Shown piece after piece: positions 9,569 to 17,749 of a stretch of DNA of 64,000 nt; position 1 is the stretch's first letter, and each line of letters starts with the position of its first letter. Under the pieces are notes generated by a model. It saw only the letters and a program-made list of their open reading frames with translations, searched no databases and was not told the origin of the DNA. A program made the position numbers and the translations under genes. The DNA comes from Gammaproteobacteria bacterium (GTDB taxonomy: Bacteria; Pseudomonadota; Gammaproteobacteria; Competibacterales; Competibacteraceae): contig JACKNC010000001.1 of NCBI GenBank assembly GCA_024235095.1, forward strand, positions 1,897,501 to 1,961,500, written 5' to 3'.

Positions 9569-9982
9569 ATGTTACAGCCGAAAAGAACAAAATTTCGCAA
9601 ACAGCGCAAGGGACGCAACCGCGGCTTCGCGACCAGCGGCGCCGAGGTTAGTTTTGGCGAATACGGGTTGAAGGCCATCACGCGCGGCCTGTTGACCGCC
9701 CGCCAGATTGAAGCCGCGCGCCGGGCGATTAACCGCTACATCAAACGCGGCGGCAAGGTGTGGATTCGCATTTTCCCGGACAAGCCGATCACGAAGAAAC
9801 CCTTGGAAGTGCGTATGGGTAGCGGCAAAGGTAATGTTGAGTACTGGGTGGCCAAGGTCAAGCCTGGCTGCGTATTGTATGAAGTGGAGGGTGTGTCCGA
9901 ACTGGTCGCCCGCGAAGCCTTTCGCCTAGCGGCAGCCAAGCTTCCGGTGCAAACCGCCTTCGTGAACCGAATGGTGATGTAA
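9569..9982 (+). CDS. rplP: 50S ribosomal protein L16
   Basis: This 137-residue L16 (E. coli 136) begins MLQPKRTKFRKQRKGRNRG. It contains VRMGSGKGNVEYWVA (about 77-91), the loop approaching the A and P sites, including the arginine region modified by the RoxA/YcfD hydroxylase in relatives. GAAGAAAC precedes the ATG. Its stop overlaps the rpmC start (TAATG). Confidence 0.97.
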   Translation: MLQPKRTKFRKQRKGRNRGFATSGAEVSFGEYGLKAITRGLLTARQIEAARRAINRYIKRGGKVWIRIFPDKPITKKPLEVRMGSGKGNVEYWVAKVKPGCVLYEVEGVSELVAREAFRLAAAKLPVQTAFVNRMVM

Positions 9983-10176
9983 TGAAAGCGAGCCAACTGC
10001 GTGAAAAAAGCACGGACGAGTTAAAGCAGGAATTGCTCGCATTGCTGCGTGAGCAATTTAACCTACGCATGCAGAAAGCGACCCAACAGGCTAATAAACC
10101 CCACCTGTTTCGACAGGCGCGGCGTAACATCGCCCGGGTCAAGATGGTGTTAAGCGAAAAGGCGAGGCAGGCATGA
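9982..10176 (+). CDS. rpmC: 50S ribosomal protein L29
   Basis: The 64-residue L29 is a two-helix protein at the tunnel exit beside L23. It starts MKASQLREKSTDELKQELLAL and contains the REQFNLRMQKATQQ segment expected of the family. Its ATG shares a base with the rplP stop, and its own stop overlaps the rpsQ ATG (ATGA), so the three genes are translationally coupled. Confidence 0.96.
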   Translation: MKASQLREKSTDELKQELLALLREQFNLRMQKATQQANKPHLFRQARRNIARVKMVLSEKARQA

Positions 10177-10433
10177 TAACGGAAACTCAGGTGGAACGCA
10201 CCCTGACCGGGCGCGTCACCAGTAATAAAATGGACAAAACTATCACCGTAGTTATTGAACGATTGGTCAAGCATCCGATATACGGTAAATATATTCGCCG
10301 CAGCACCAAGTTGCATGTCCATGATGAACTGAATGAATGCCATGAAGGCGATCTGGTCGCTATCAAGCAATGTCGGCCACTCTCCAAAACCAAGTCCTGG
10401 ATGCTGGTGTCAGTGATCAATCGCGCCCAATGA
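10173..10433 (+). CDS. rpsQ: 30S ribosomal protein S17
   Basis: This 86-residue S17 (E. coli 84) is an OB-fold primary 16S binder. It has RTLTGRVTSNKMDKTITVVI near the start, KYIRRSTKLHVHDE in the middle and the CRPLSKTKSWMLV end typical of the family. The start ATG overlaps the rpmC stop by four bases. It is the last gene of the canonical S10 operon; a 52-bp spacer then leads to rplN. Confidence 0.96.
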   Translation: MITETQVERTLTGRVTSNKMDKTITVVIERLVKHPIYGKYIRRSTKLHVHDELNECHEGDLVAIKQCRPLSKTKSWMLVSVINRAQ

Positions 10434-10485
10434 ACGGGATGGGCGCGGCCGGTCTTTTTCCAACTCCGTCAAGGGAATATAGAAC

Positions 10486-10854
10486 ATGATTCAGATGCAA
10501 ACGATGTTGGAAGTCGCCGACAACAGCGGCGCCCGCCGGCTGATGTGCATCAAGGTGCTGGGCGGCTCGCACCGCCGCTACGCGCATATCGGTGATGTCA
10601 TTAAGGTCAGCGTCAAGGATGCGATCCCCCGAGGCAAGGTAAACAAAGGCGAGGTATATAACGCGGTTGTCGTGCGTACTCGCAAAGGCGTGCGCCGGAC
10701 GGACGGTTCGTTAATTCGCTTTGATGGCAACGCTGCTGTGCTGCTTAACAACAAGCTAGAGCCGATCGGCACCCGTATTTTTGGGCCAGTGACCCGTGAA
10801 TTGCGCAGCGAGCGGTTCATGAAAATCATTTCGCTGGCCCCGGAAGTGCTGTGA
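10486..10854 (+). CDS. rplN: 50S ribosomal protein L14
   Basis: The 122-residue L14 begins MIQMQTMLEVADNSGARRLMCIKVLGG, differing from E. coli at only a few positions, and ends KIISLAPEVL. It forms intersubunit bridges and is the binding site of the silencing factor RsfS. It opens the spc gene group. The short spacer before it holds no promoter I can defend, so read-through from the S10 group is likely. Confidence 0.97.
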   Translation: MIQMQTMLEVADNSGARRLMCIKVLGGSHRRYAHIGDVIKVSVKDAIPRGKVNKGEVYNAVVVRTRKGVRRTDGSLIRFDGNAAVLLNNKLEPIGTRIFGPVTRELRSERFMKIISLAPEVL

Positions 10855-10872
10855 AGCGGGAGGAAGGCAGTT

Positions 10873-11211
10873 ATGCGCAGAATTCGAAAAGATGACGAAG
10901 TGGTCGTCATCGCCGGTAAGGACAAAGGTCGGCGCGGCAAGGTGATGCGAGTCGTGGAGAACGGCGAGCGCGTTATTGTGGCCGGCGTCAATATGATCAA
11001 GCGCCACACCAAGCCCAATCCAGCCCGCAACGTATCGGGGGGTATTATCGAGCGCGAAGCGCCCCTGCATATTTCCAACGTGATGCTGTTCAATCCGATG
11101 GCTAAAAAGGGTGACCGCGTCGGTTTCCGATTCCTGGAAGATGGTGGCAAGGTGCGCTACTTCAAATCCAACAACGAAGTAGTGGATGTTGTAAGGAGTA
11201 GTTCTTCATGA
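10873..11211 (+). CDS. rplX: 50S ribosomal protein L24
   Basis: This 112-residue L24 (E. coli 104) has an N-terminal KOW motif (KDDEVVVIAGKDKGRRGKV, about 6-24), then NMIKRHTKPNP and GGIIEREAPLHISNV. It is an assembly-initiating protein of the 50S subunit. The C-terminus ends in a four-serine run (VVRSSSS), slightly longer than usual. It overlaps rplE by four bases. Confidence 0.96.
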   Translation: MRRIRKDDEVVVIAGKDKGRRGKVMRVVENGERVIVAGVNMIKRHTKPNPARNVSGGIIEREAPLHISNVMLFNPMAKKGDRVGFRFLEDGGKVRYFKSNNEVVDVVRSSSS

Positions 11212-11747
11212 CCCGGTTACAAGAGCATTATCGCGAAACGGTTGTGTCAAAATTGCGCGAACAGTTTAATTACCGCAATGTAATGGAAATACCACGCATT
11301 GCCAAAATCACCCTGAATATGGGGGTAGGGGAAGCCGTAGCCGACAAGAAAATCATGGATCATGCGGTCAGCAATCTGGCTCAGATTGCCGGTCAAAAAC
11401 CGATAGTGACCCTGTCACGTAAATCCATTGCCGGTTTCAAAATTCGCGCAGGGTGGCCAATTGGTTGCAAAGTCACGCTGCGGCGCGAGCGGATGTATGA
11501 ATTTCTGGATCGGCTGGTCAATATCGCTATCCCGCGCATCCGCGATTTTCGCGGTTTCAGCGCTCGCGCCTTCGACGGTCGTGGTAATTACAGTCTGGGA
11601 GTGCGCGAGCAGATTATTTTCCCAGAAATCGATTATGACAAGATCGACGCCATTCGTGGTCTGGATATTACCATTGCCACGACAGCGCGCACTGATGAAG
11701 AAGGCCGCGCCCTATTGGCGGCGTTTAATTTCCCATTTCGGAACTGA
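11208..11747 (+). CDS. rplE: 50S ribosomal protein L5
   Basis: The 179-residue L5, the same length as E. coli, binds 5S rRNA and contacts P-site tRNA. It contains ITLNMGVGEAVADKK, GQKPIVTLSRKSIAGFKIR and EIDYDKIDAIRGLDI. The ATG overlaps the rplX stop (ATGA), preceded by AAGGAGTAG. In E. coli S8 represses translation from the rplE region; I could not recognise that RNA element here. Confidence 0.97.
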   Translation: MTRLQEHYRETVVSKLREQFNYRNVMEIPRIAKITLNMGVGEAVADKKIMDHAVSNLAQIAGQKPIVTLSRKSIAGFKIRAGWPIGCKVTLRRERMYEFLDRLVNIAIPRIRDFRGFSARAFDGRGNYSLGVREQIIFPEIDYDKIDAIRGLDITIATTARTDEEGRALLAAFNFPFRN

Positions 11748-11757
11748 GGGTTCGATT

Positions 11758-12063
11758 GTGGCGAAACTAAGTATGATCAACCGCGAGATCAAGCGGGCGC
11801 ACATCGTCCAGCAATACACCGCCCGGCGGGAAGCGCTTAAGGAAACGATTCGCAATCCGGCCAGCACCGATGAACAGCGGCGGGAAGCGCAGAGGAAGCT
11901 GCAAATGCAGCCGCGTGACGCCAGTCCGAGCCGCCTGCACAATCGCTGCCGGTTGACAGGTCGTCCGCATGGTTTCTATCGCAAGTTTGGCTTGGGACGT
12001 AACAAGTTGCGCGAAGCTACCATGCGTGGTGACGTCCCTGGGCTGCGTAAGGGAAGCTGGTAG
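11758..12063 (+). CDS. rpsN: 30S ribosomal protein S14
   Basis: This 101-residue zinc-free (C-minus) S14 starts at GTG 11758. The residues MAKLSMINREIKRAHIVQQY and the C-terminal RCRLTGRPHGFYRKFGLGRN match the long proteobacterial form. A larger frame enclosing it starts inside rplE and is not real. It lies 10 bp after rplE, with GAGGG shortly before the start. Confidence 0.95.
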   Translation: MAKLSMINREIKRAHIVQQYTARREALKETIRNPASTDEQRREAQRKLQMQPRDASPSRLHNRCRLTGRPHGFYRKFGLGRNKLREATMRGDVPGLRKGSW

Positions 12064-12181
12064 CGCTGGTGAGTAGCGAGTAGGAATTTTTTGTTTGCTT
12101 TTCTGCCATTGATTTTAAGTTCAGGGTTTGCCCTGCCGCCGGCGTGGCCCCGAGACTGACCATCTGGAGTTGATTGACATT

Positions 12182-12580
12182 ATGAGTATGACGGACCCCA
12201 TCGCGGATATGCTGACGCGAGTTCGCAATGCCCAAGCCGCTACCAAGGCGCAGGTGACCATGCCGGCTTCCAAGCTGAAGGCGGCGATTGCCAAAGTGTT
12301 GCGGGATGAAGGTTACATTACCGATTTTGCCGTCGAGCAAACCACGCCGGGCAAGGCTGTATTGACTGTTACTCTCAAATATTTTGAAGGACGACCCGTC
12401 ATCGAGCGTATCGAAAGAGTTAGCAAACCCAGTCGAAGAGTATTTCGCGGCAAAGACGAATTGCCCAAGGTCATGGGGGGGCTGGGTGTAGCGATTATCT
12501 CCACGTCCAAAGGCCTGATGAGCGATCGTGCCGCCCGCGCCGCTGGTCATGGCGGTGAAGTACTGTGCATCATCGCGTAA
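12182..12580 (+). CDS. rpsH: 30S ribosomal protein S8
   Basis: The 132-residue S8 (E. coli 130) starts MSMTDPIADMLTRVRNAQ at ATG 12182, preceded by TGGAG. An upstream in-frame ATG at 12128 would add 18 unrelated residues and was rejected. The C-terminal STSKGLMSDRAARAAGHGGE motif is intact. It is separated from rpsN by 118 nt, containing a T-rich stretch and a short CAGGG/CCCTG hairpin. S8 is the autogenous repressor of the spc operon in E. coli. Confidence 0.96.
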   Translation: MSMTDPIADMLTRVRNAQAATKAQVTMPASKLKAAIAKVLRDEGYITDFAVEQTTPGKAVLTVTLKYFEGRPVIERIERVSKPSRRVFRGKDELPKVMGGLGVAIISTSKGLMSDRAARAAGHGGEVLCIIA

Positions 12581-12593
12581 GGAGAAATCAAAC

Positions 12594-13166
12594 ATGGCAG
12601 CGGTGCTCCAGGAAAGAAAAATTCGCGTGTCGCGGGTCGGTAAACAACCGATTCCAATACCTGTCGGCGTGAATGTGACCATCAATGACCAGCAGGTTGC
12701 GCTCAAAGGCAAGAACGGATCGGCGGAAATCCGGATTCATCCCTGGGTGTCGATCCAGCAAGAAGGCAATGAGCTAAAAGTCGCCCCCAAAGTGCTGGCT
12801 AACGACGCGAAGTACCGGGCGATGACCGGCACCATGCGTGCGCTGCTCAATAACCTGGTCATCGGCGTCAGCCGGGGTTTTGAGCGCAAATTGCAACTGG
12901 TTGGCGTTGGTTATCGCGCCCAAGCTCAAGGTAATCTCCTAAATCTGGCGCTGGGATTTTCTCATCCCGTCGAGTTCAAGGTCCCGGAAGGCATTACTAT
13001 TCAGACCCCGGCGCCGACCGAAATTATCGTGCGCGGCGTGGATAAACAGCAGGTCGGTGAAGTCGCCGCCCAGATCCGCGCTTACCGACCGCCGGAACCC
13101 TACAAGGGCAAGGGTGTGCGTTATGCGGATGAGACAATCATCTTGAAAGAAGCCAAGAAGAAGTAG
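12594..13166 (+). CDS. rplF: 50S ribosomal protein L6
   Basis: This L6 is 190 residues against 177 in E. coli. The family core from VSRVGKQPIPIP to YKGKGVRYADE is complete. ATG 12594 follows an excellent TAAGGAGAAA site overlapping the rpsH stop and gives a 12-residue N-terminal extension (MAAVLQERKIR). An in-frame GTG at 12627 would give the standard length but has a weaker ribosome binding site. L6 supports the factor-binding region with L10 and L12. Confidence 0.95.
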   Translation: MAAVLQERKIRVSRVGKQPIPIPVGVNVTINDQQVALKGKNGSAEIRIHPWVSIQQEGNELKVAPKVLANDAKYRAMTGTMRALLNNLVIGVSRGFERKLQLVGVGYRAQAQGNLLNLALGFSHPVEFKVPEGITIQTPAPTEIIVRGVDKQQVGEVAAQIRAYRPPEPYKGKGVRYADETIILKEAKKK

Positions 13167-13175
13167 GGATTCGTC

Positions 13176-13550
13176 ATGGACAAGAAAGCAGCCGACAAGA
13201 AAGCGGCTCGCCAGCGGCGCGGGTTGCGGACCCGATACAAGATTCGCGAGCTAGGCATTCATCGCTTATGCGTACATCGCACTCCCCGTCATATTTATGC
13301 CCAGATTATCATTCCGGCGGCGACGGGCGACCAGACACTGGCAACATCATCGACCGTGGAGCCGGGCTTGCGTCAGGGGTTAGAGAGCACCGGCGGCATC
13401 GCGGCAGCCAAGGCGGTGGGCAAGGCGATTGCCGAAAAAGCCAAGGCGATAGGCATTACTCAAGTTGCATTCGACCGATCCGGTTTCAAATATCACGGCC
13501 GGGTTAAAGCATTGGCCGATGCCGCCCGTGAGAACGGTTTGGAGTTTTAA
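13176..13550 (+). CDS. rplR: 50S ribosomal protein L18
   Basis: The 124-residue L18 (E. coli 117) binds 5S rRNA with L5. RLCVHRTPRHIYAQII, the AKAVGKAIAEKAKAIGI segment and FDRSGFKYHGRVKALADAARENGLEF are characteristic. The N-terminus is a lysine/alanine-rich tail (MDKKAADKKAARQRRG) typical of gammaproteobacteria. It lies 9 bp after rplF and 9 bp before rpsE. Confidence 0.96.
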   Translation: MDKKAADKKAARQRRGLRTRYKIRELGIHRLCVHRTPRHIYAQIIIPAATGDQTLATSSTVEPGLRQGLESTGGIAAAKAVGKAIAEKAKAIGITQVAFDRSGFKYHGRVKALADAARENGLEF

Positions 13551-13559
13551 GGAACAGAT

Positions 13560-14069
13560 ATGGCGAGCAATGTAGAAGGTTCACAGAGCACCGATGGCCT
13601 GCAGGAAAAGTTGATTGCAGTCAATCGCGTCGCCAAGGTCGTCAAGGGGGGGCGGCAATTCGGGTTCACCGCGCTGACCGTGGTGGGCGATGGCAATGGC
13701 CGGGTTGGTCTGGGTTATGGCAAGGCCCGTGAAGTGCCGATGGCTATTCAAAAAGCGATGGACAAAGCCCGCAAAAACATGCGCCGTGTGGCGTTGAACG
13801 GAACGACCTTGCAATATGCGGTGAATGCCGAGCATGGCGCGGCGCATGTCTTCATGCAACCAGCGTCCGAAGGTACGGGCATCATCGCGGGCGGCGCCAT
13901 GCGGGCGGTGTTTGAAGTGGTCGGCATCAAGGATGTATTGTCCAAATGCATTGGTTCGCGCAATCCCATTAATGTGGTGCGGGCTACCATTCGTGGACTT
14001 AGCGCTATGCAATCGCCGGACTACCTGGCCACTAAACGTGGTAAGAGTATCGATGAGATTCGGAGTTAA
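13560..14069 (+). CDS. rpsE: 30S ribosomal protein S5
   Basis: This 169-residue S5 (E. coli 167) carries the double-stranded RNA-binding-like N-domain with VAKVVKGGRQFGFTALTVVGD, including the loop altered in spectinomycin resistance, apparently wild type. The C-domain has ASEGTGIIAGGAMRAVFE and ends in AMQSPDYLATKRGKSIDEIRS. It lies at the mRNA entry site and affects decoding accuracy. AAGGAACAG precedes the ATG. Confidence 0.97.
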   Translation: MASNVEGSQSTDGLQEKLIAVNRVAKVVKGGRQFGFTALTVVGDGNGRVGLGYGKAREVPMAIQKAMDKARKNMRRVALNGTTLQYAVNAEHGAAHVFMQPASEGTGIIAGGAMRAVFEVVGIKDVLSKCIGSRNPINVVRATIRGLSAMQSPDYLATKRGKSIDEIRS

Positions 14070-14074
14070 GGCGC

Positions 14075-14272
14075 ATGGCAAACCAGTTGAAAGTCACATT
14101 AGTAAAAAGTGTGCATGGCCGATTGGCCGCGCATAAGGCATGTGTGCGTGGACTGGGGCTACGACGGATGCATAGCAGCGCAGTGGTTATCGACACTCCG
14201 GAAAATCGCGGCATGATTCGCAAGGTCTCCTATTTGCTAAAAGTCGAAGAGGTTATGACGCCATGCGATTGA
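14075..14272 (+). CDS. rpmD: 50S ribosomal protein L30
   Basis: The 65-residue L30 (E. coli 59) has LKVTLVKSVHGRLAAHKACVRGLGLRR-type residues split over its first 30 positions, and TPENRGMIRKVSYLLKVEE at the C-terminus. It starts 5 bp after rpsE and overlaps rplO by 10 bp. L30 is absent from some bacteria but standard in this group. Confidence 0.95.
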   Translation: MANQLKVTLVKSVHGRLAAHKACVRGLGLRRMHSSAVVIDTPENRGMIRKVSYLLKVEEVMTPCD

Positions 14273-14697
14273 ATACCCTCAAGCCAGCGCCGGGCAGCCG
14301 GCCGGATCGGGTGCGGGTCGGGCGCGGTATTGGCTCCGGTCTCGGCAAAACCGCGGGGCGCGGCCATAAGGGCCAACACGCCCGGGCGGGTGGCTATCAC
14401 AAGGTGGGCTTTGAAGGTGGCCAGATGCCGCTGCAGCGGCGTCTGCCCAAGCGGGGCTTTCGCTCGATGACCGCCAAGGATACTGCTGAAGTGCGTGTGT
14501 ATGCGCTGGCCAAGGTTCAGGCTGAAGTGATTGACCTGCCAGCGCTTCAGGCTGCGCATCTCGTCCCGATTTTTGCCAGTAAAGTTAAAGTCATCCTATC
14601 CGGAAAGCTGGAAAAATCGGTAACCGTGCGGGGCCTGACCCTGACCAAAGGCGCCAAGGAAGCGATTCTGGCGGCTGGCGGCGTGATTCTCGAGTAA
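14263..14697 (+). CDS. rplO: 50S ribosomal protein L15
   Basis: This 144-residue L15 equals the E. coli length. The N-terminal glycine/arginine-rich extension that threads through 23S rRNA (RVGRGIGSGLGKTAGRGHKG, about 20-39) is followed by GGQMPLQRRLPKRGF and the globular C-domain with VKVILSGKLEKSVTVRG. It overlaps rpmD by 10 bp and sits 5 bp before secY. Confidence 0.97.
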   Translation: MRLNTLKPAPGSRPDRVRVGRGIGSGLGKTAGRGHKGQHARAGGYHKVGFEGGQMPLQRRLPKRGFRSMTAKDTAEVRVYALAKVQAEVIDLPALQAAHLVPIFASKVKVILSGKLEKSVTVRGLTLTKGAKEAILAAGGVILE

Positions 14698-14702
14698 AGA
14701 AC

Positions 14703-16031
14703 ATGGCGAACGCCCTGCCGGATCTCGGCAAAATGACCGAACTGCGTCAGCGTCTGCTGTTTCTGTTGGGAGCATTGATCGTATTTCGCATCGGTACACA
14801 TATCCCGGTGCCGGGTATTGATCCGCATGCGATGGCCCAATTGTTCGATCAGCAACGCGGCACTATCCTGGACATGTTCAACATGTTTTCGGGCGGTGCA
14901 TTGCGGCGGCTCAGTATTTTTGCGCTGGGCGTGATGCCATACATTTCGGCATCGATCATCCTCCAACTGATGTCCATGGTCTTGCCAGCGCTGGAACAAT
15001 TGCGAAAAGAAGGCGGAGCCGCGGGTCGCCACACCTTGACCCGCTATACCCGCTATCTGACGGTGGTGCTGGCTTCCTTCCAGGCCATTGGCGTCAGCAT
15101 CGCCCTGCAGAATCAAATGGCAGGCGGAACTTCAGTGGTCATTTCGCCAGGCATCGGCTTTATTGTGACCTCTACGATTAGTTTGGTAACGGGCACTATG
15201 TTCTTAATGTGGCTAGGCGAGCAGGTAACCGAACGTGGCATCGGTAACGGTATTTCGATGTTGATTTTCGCCGGCATCGTTGCAGGTTTGCCACACGCGG
15301 TAGGCGGCACTCTGGAGCTGGCTCGCACCGGTGAATTGCATTTGATCATGGTGTTCTTCCTATTGATATTGGCGGTGTTGGTCACTGGCTTCGTGGTGTT
15401 TGTCGAGCGCGGCCAGCGGCGCATTACGGTCAATTATGCTAAACGGCAACAGGGTCGGCGGGTTTACGCCGCCCAGACCACGCACTTGCCGTTGAAACTG
15501 AATATGTCGGGGGTGATTCCACCGATCTTTGCTTCCAGCCTGATTCTGTTTCCGGCAACGTTAGGCAGTTGGTTTGGTAACACGCCCAATATGGGATGGC
15601 TGCGAGATATCAGTTCCACCTTGTCGCCGGGACAACCGCTCTACGTTATGTTCTATGCTGGGCTGATCATCTTTTTCTGCTTCTTCTACACGGCGCTGGT
15701 CTTTAATTCCAAGGAAACCGCGGACAATCTGAAGAAGTCTGGGGCCTTCATTCCGGGCATCCGACCTGGTATGCAAACCGCTGCTTACATTGATAAAGTG
15801 CTCACCCGATTAACCTTGGTTGGCGCGATCTATATCACAGGCGTTTGTCTGTTGCCTGAATTTCTAATTCTGTACTGGCGGGTGCCATTCTACTTTGGAG
15901 GCACCTCGCTGCTGATTATCGTAGTAGTGGTAATGGATTTCATGGCCCAGGTTCAGGCGCACCTGATGTCTCATCAATATGAGAGCCTGATGAAGAAGAG
16001 CAGTTTTAAGGGCCAAAGTTTGTTGCGCTAA
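14703..16031 (+). CDS. secY: Preprotein translocase subunit SecY
   Basis: This 442-residue protein (E. coli 443) is the channel-forming inner-membrane subunit of SecYEG, with ten hydrophobic segments. Visible family marks are GTHIPVPGID in the first periplasmic loop, the plug-region segment GGALRRLSIFALGVMPYISASI, and cytoplasmic loop residues FVERGQRRITVNYAKRQ. It exports unfolded preproteins, which here would include the PEP-CTERM-like protein and the lipoproteins. It is co-transcribed in the spc group as in other bacteria. Confidence 0.98.
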   Translation: MANALPDLGKMTELRQRLLFLLGALIVFRIGTHIPVPGIDPHAMAQLFDQQRGTILDMFNMFSGGALRRLSIFALGVMPYISASIILQLMSMVLPALEQLRKEGGAAGRHTLTRYTRYLTVVLASFQAIGVSIALQNQMAGGTSVVISPGIGFIVTSTISLVTGTMFLMWLGEQVTERGIGNGISMLIFAGIVAGLPHAVGGTLELARTGELHLIMVFFLLILAVLVTGFVVFVERGQRRITVNYAKRQQGRRVYAAQTTHLPLKLNMSGVIPPIFASSLILFPATLGSWFGNTPNMGWLRDISSTLSPGQPLYVMFYAGLIIFFCFFYTALVFNSKETADNLKKSGAFIPGIRPGMQTAAYIDKVLTRLTLVGAIYITGVCLLPEFLILYWRVPFYFGGTSLLIIVVVVMDFMAQVQAHLMSHQYESLMKKSSFKGQSLLR

Positions 16032-16097
16032 TGAAATAACAAGATCAATGAACTGGACGTGGCGTGATGCAGCGTCTTGATCAATCTGGAGAATCCT

Positions 16098-16211
16098 ATG
16101 AAAGTACGCGCTTCGGTAAAAAAAATCTGCCGTAACTGCAAGATCATTCGCCGTGACCGGGTAGTCCGGGTGATTTGCAAGGATGCCCGTCATAAGCAAC
16201 GGCAAGGATAA
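16098..16211 (+). CDS. rpmJ: 50S ribosomal protein L36
   Basis: This 37-codon gene reads MKVRASVKKICRNC, then ends in CKDARHKQRQG. It is the zinc-binding (C-plus) form, with ligands C11, C14, C27 and H32. GGAG sits 9 bp before the ATG. It is in the expected place between secY and rpsM and closes the spc group. Its small size makes it easy to miss. E. coli L36 is 38 residues. Confidence 0.95.
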   Translation: MKVRASVKKICRNCKIIRRDRVVRVICKDARHKQRQG

Positions 16212-16225
16212 AAGTTATTTCTTTA

Positions 16226-16253
16226 TTGATTTTGCATCGCTATCCGGTTAAAT
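16226..16253 (+). promoter_or_regulatory. Possible promoter of the alpha operon (rpsM)
   Basis: TTGATT at 16226-16231 and TTAAAT at 16248-16253 are 16 bp apart in the 94-nt rpmJ-rpsM spacer. The match is moderate. A promoter here would fit the separate alpha operon known in E. coli, but read-through from the spc group is also likely. Confidence 0.4.
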
Positions 16254-16305
16254 TTCCGCTTCTTTGCGTGGCGAAGACCCGGTGAGGTAGGAGGAGCAGC
16301 AAGGC

Positions 16306-16662
16306 ATGGCCCGTATTGCAGGCATTAATATTCCAGTTAACAAGCACGCGGTGATCGCGTTGCAGGCTATTTATGGCATTGGCCCGACCCGCGCCAAATC
16401 CATCTGTGCGGCGGCCCAGGTTCCACCGGATCGCAAGATTCGAGATCTGGATGAAGCTCAGGTGGATACTTTGCGCGCCGAAGTGGCCAAGTACGCAGTG
16501 GAAGGTGATCTGCGCCGCGAAGTGTCGATGAGCATCAAGCGACTGATGGATTTGGGTTGCTACCGGGGGCTGCGTCATCGGCGTGGTCTGCCCGTTCGCG
16601 GCCAGCGCACTCGCACCAACGCCAGGACGCGCAAAGGGCCGCGTCGGGCGATCCGTAAATAA
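16306..16662 (+). CDS. rpsM: 30S ribosomal protein S13
   Basis: The 118-residue S13, the same length as E. coli, begins MARIAGINIPVNKHAVIALQ and ends GLPVRGQRTRTNARTRKGPRR, the basic tail that contacts P-site tRNA. AGGAGGAGCAGC precedes the ATG. It forms intersubunit bridges with the 50S A-site finger and L5. It opens the alpha gene group. Confidence 0.97.
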   Translation: MARIAGINIPVNKHAVIALQAIYGIGPTRAKSICAAAQVPPDRKIRDLDEAQVDTLRAEVAKYAVEGDLRREVSMSIKRLMDLGCYRGLRHRRGLPVRGQRTRTNARTRKGPRRAIRK

Positions 16663-16703
16663 GTTTCGCCTGAATCATTGGAATACTCGGCATAGGTTGG
16701 AGC

Positions 16704-17093
16704 ATGGCAAAACCGGTCACCAAGACGCGCAAGCGCGTCAAAAAAAATGTCGTGGATGGGATTGCCCATATCCACGCTTCGTTTAACAACACCATCATCA
16801 CTATCACGGATCGCCAGGGGAATGCGCTGGCGTGGGCTACGTCGGGCGGCTCGGGATTTCGCGGCTCTCGCAAGAGTACGCCTTTTGCCGCACAGGTGGC
16901 CGCTGAACGGGTGGGCAACGTGGTCAAGGAATATGGCGTCAAGAATCTGGAAGTCAATGTTAAAGGTCCGGGGCCAGGCCGGGAGTCTGCGGTGCGCGCC
17001 CTAAACGCTGCTGGATTCAAGATTATGAGTATTATGGATGTGACGCCGATCCCCCATAACGGCTGTCGTCCGCCCAAGCGTCGGCGCGTCTAA
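16704..17093 (+). CDS. rpsK: 30S ribosomal protein S11
   Basis: This 129-residue S11 equals E. coli in length. It contains GIAHIHASFNNTIITITDRQGN, GGSGFRGSRKSTPFAAQ and the C-terminal DVTPIPHNGCRPPKRRRV, whose asparagine can carry an isoaspartate in E. coli. It binds the 30S platform and the mRNA exit path. It lies 41 bp after rpsM and 15 bp before rpsD. Confidence 0.97.
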   Translation: MAKPVTKTRKRVKKNVVDGIAHIHASFNNTIITITDRQGNALAWATSGGSGFRGSRKSTPFAAQVAAERVGNVVKEYGVKNLEVNVKGPGPGRESAVRALNAAGFKIMSIMDVTPIPHNGCRPPKRRRV

Positions 17094-17108
17094 TTCAGGA
17101 GTTTTACT

Positions 17109-17729
17109 GTGGCGAGATATCTCGGTCCCAAATGCAAACTGAGCCGTCGGGAAGGCGTGGATCTGTTTTTGAAGTCTGCTGCCCGTCCGCTGGAATCCAA
17201 ATGTAATCTGGAGCGCTTGCCGGGCCAGCATGGCGCACGCCGTCCCCGGTTGTCTGATTACGGGTTGCAATTGCGCGAAAAGCAGAAACTGCGGCGTATC
17301 TATGGAGTACTGGAACGGCAATTCCTTAATTATTATAAGGAAGCTGCTCGTCGTAAAGGTTCGACGGGTGAGAATCTGCTGAAGTTGCTGGAGTGCCGGT
17401 TGGATAATGTCGTGTACCGGATGGGGTTTGGCAGCACCCGCGCTGAAGCCCGGCAACTGGTATCCCATCAGGCCATCCTGGTCAATGATCAGCGGGTCAA
17501 CATTCCTTCCTATCAAGTCAAACCGGAAGATGTCGTAGCGGTTCGCGAGAAAAGTCGCAGCCAGACGCGGATCCAGTACGCGCTGCAACTGGCTCAAAGC
17601 CAGGGTGCTGTCGACTGGGTCGAAGTGGATGCCAGCAAGATGCGCGGGGTATTCAAGCGGATTCCAGATCGTGGCGATCTACCGCCAGATATCAACGAAT
17701 CGCTAGTGGTGGAGTTGTATTCCAAGTGA
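17109..17729 (+). CDS. rpsD: 30S ribosomal protein S4
   Basis: This 206-residue S4 is the same length as E. coli and starts with GTG at 17109 after CAGGAG. MARYLGPKCKLSRREGVDLF and the S4 RNA-binding domain (CRLDNVVYRMGFGSTRAEARQLVSH, about 97-121) are clear. The CxxC-type zinc motif of Gram-positive S4 is absent, as expected. In E. coli S4 represses the alpha operon. Its stop overlaps a possible GTG start of rpoA. Confidence 0.97.
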   Translation: MARYLGPKCKLSRREGVDLFLKSAARPLESKCNLERLPGQHGARRPRLSDYGLQLREKQKLRRIYGVLERQFLNYYKEAARRKGSTGENLLKLLECRLDNVVYRMGFGSTRAEARQLVSHQAILVNDQRVNIPSYQVKPEDVVAVREKSRSQTRIQYALQLAQSQGAVDWVEVDASKMRGVFKRIPDRGDLPPDINESLVVELYSK

Positions 17730-17749
17730 TCGAATCCGAGGGGAAACGG

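Noticed and set aside
11428..12063. 211-codon frame starting inside rplE
   Set aside because: Only its last 101 codons are real (rpsN from GTG 11758); the front half is rplE in another frame.
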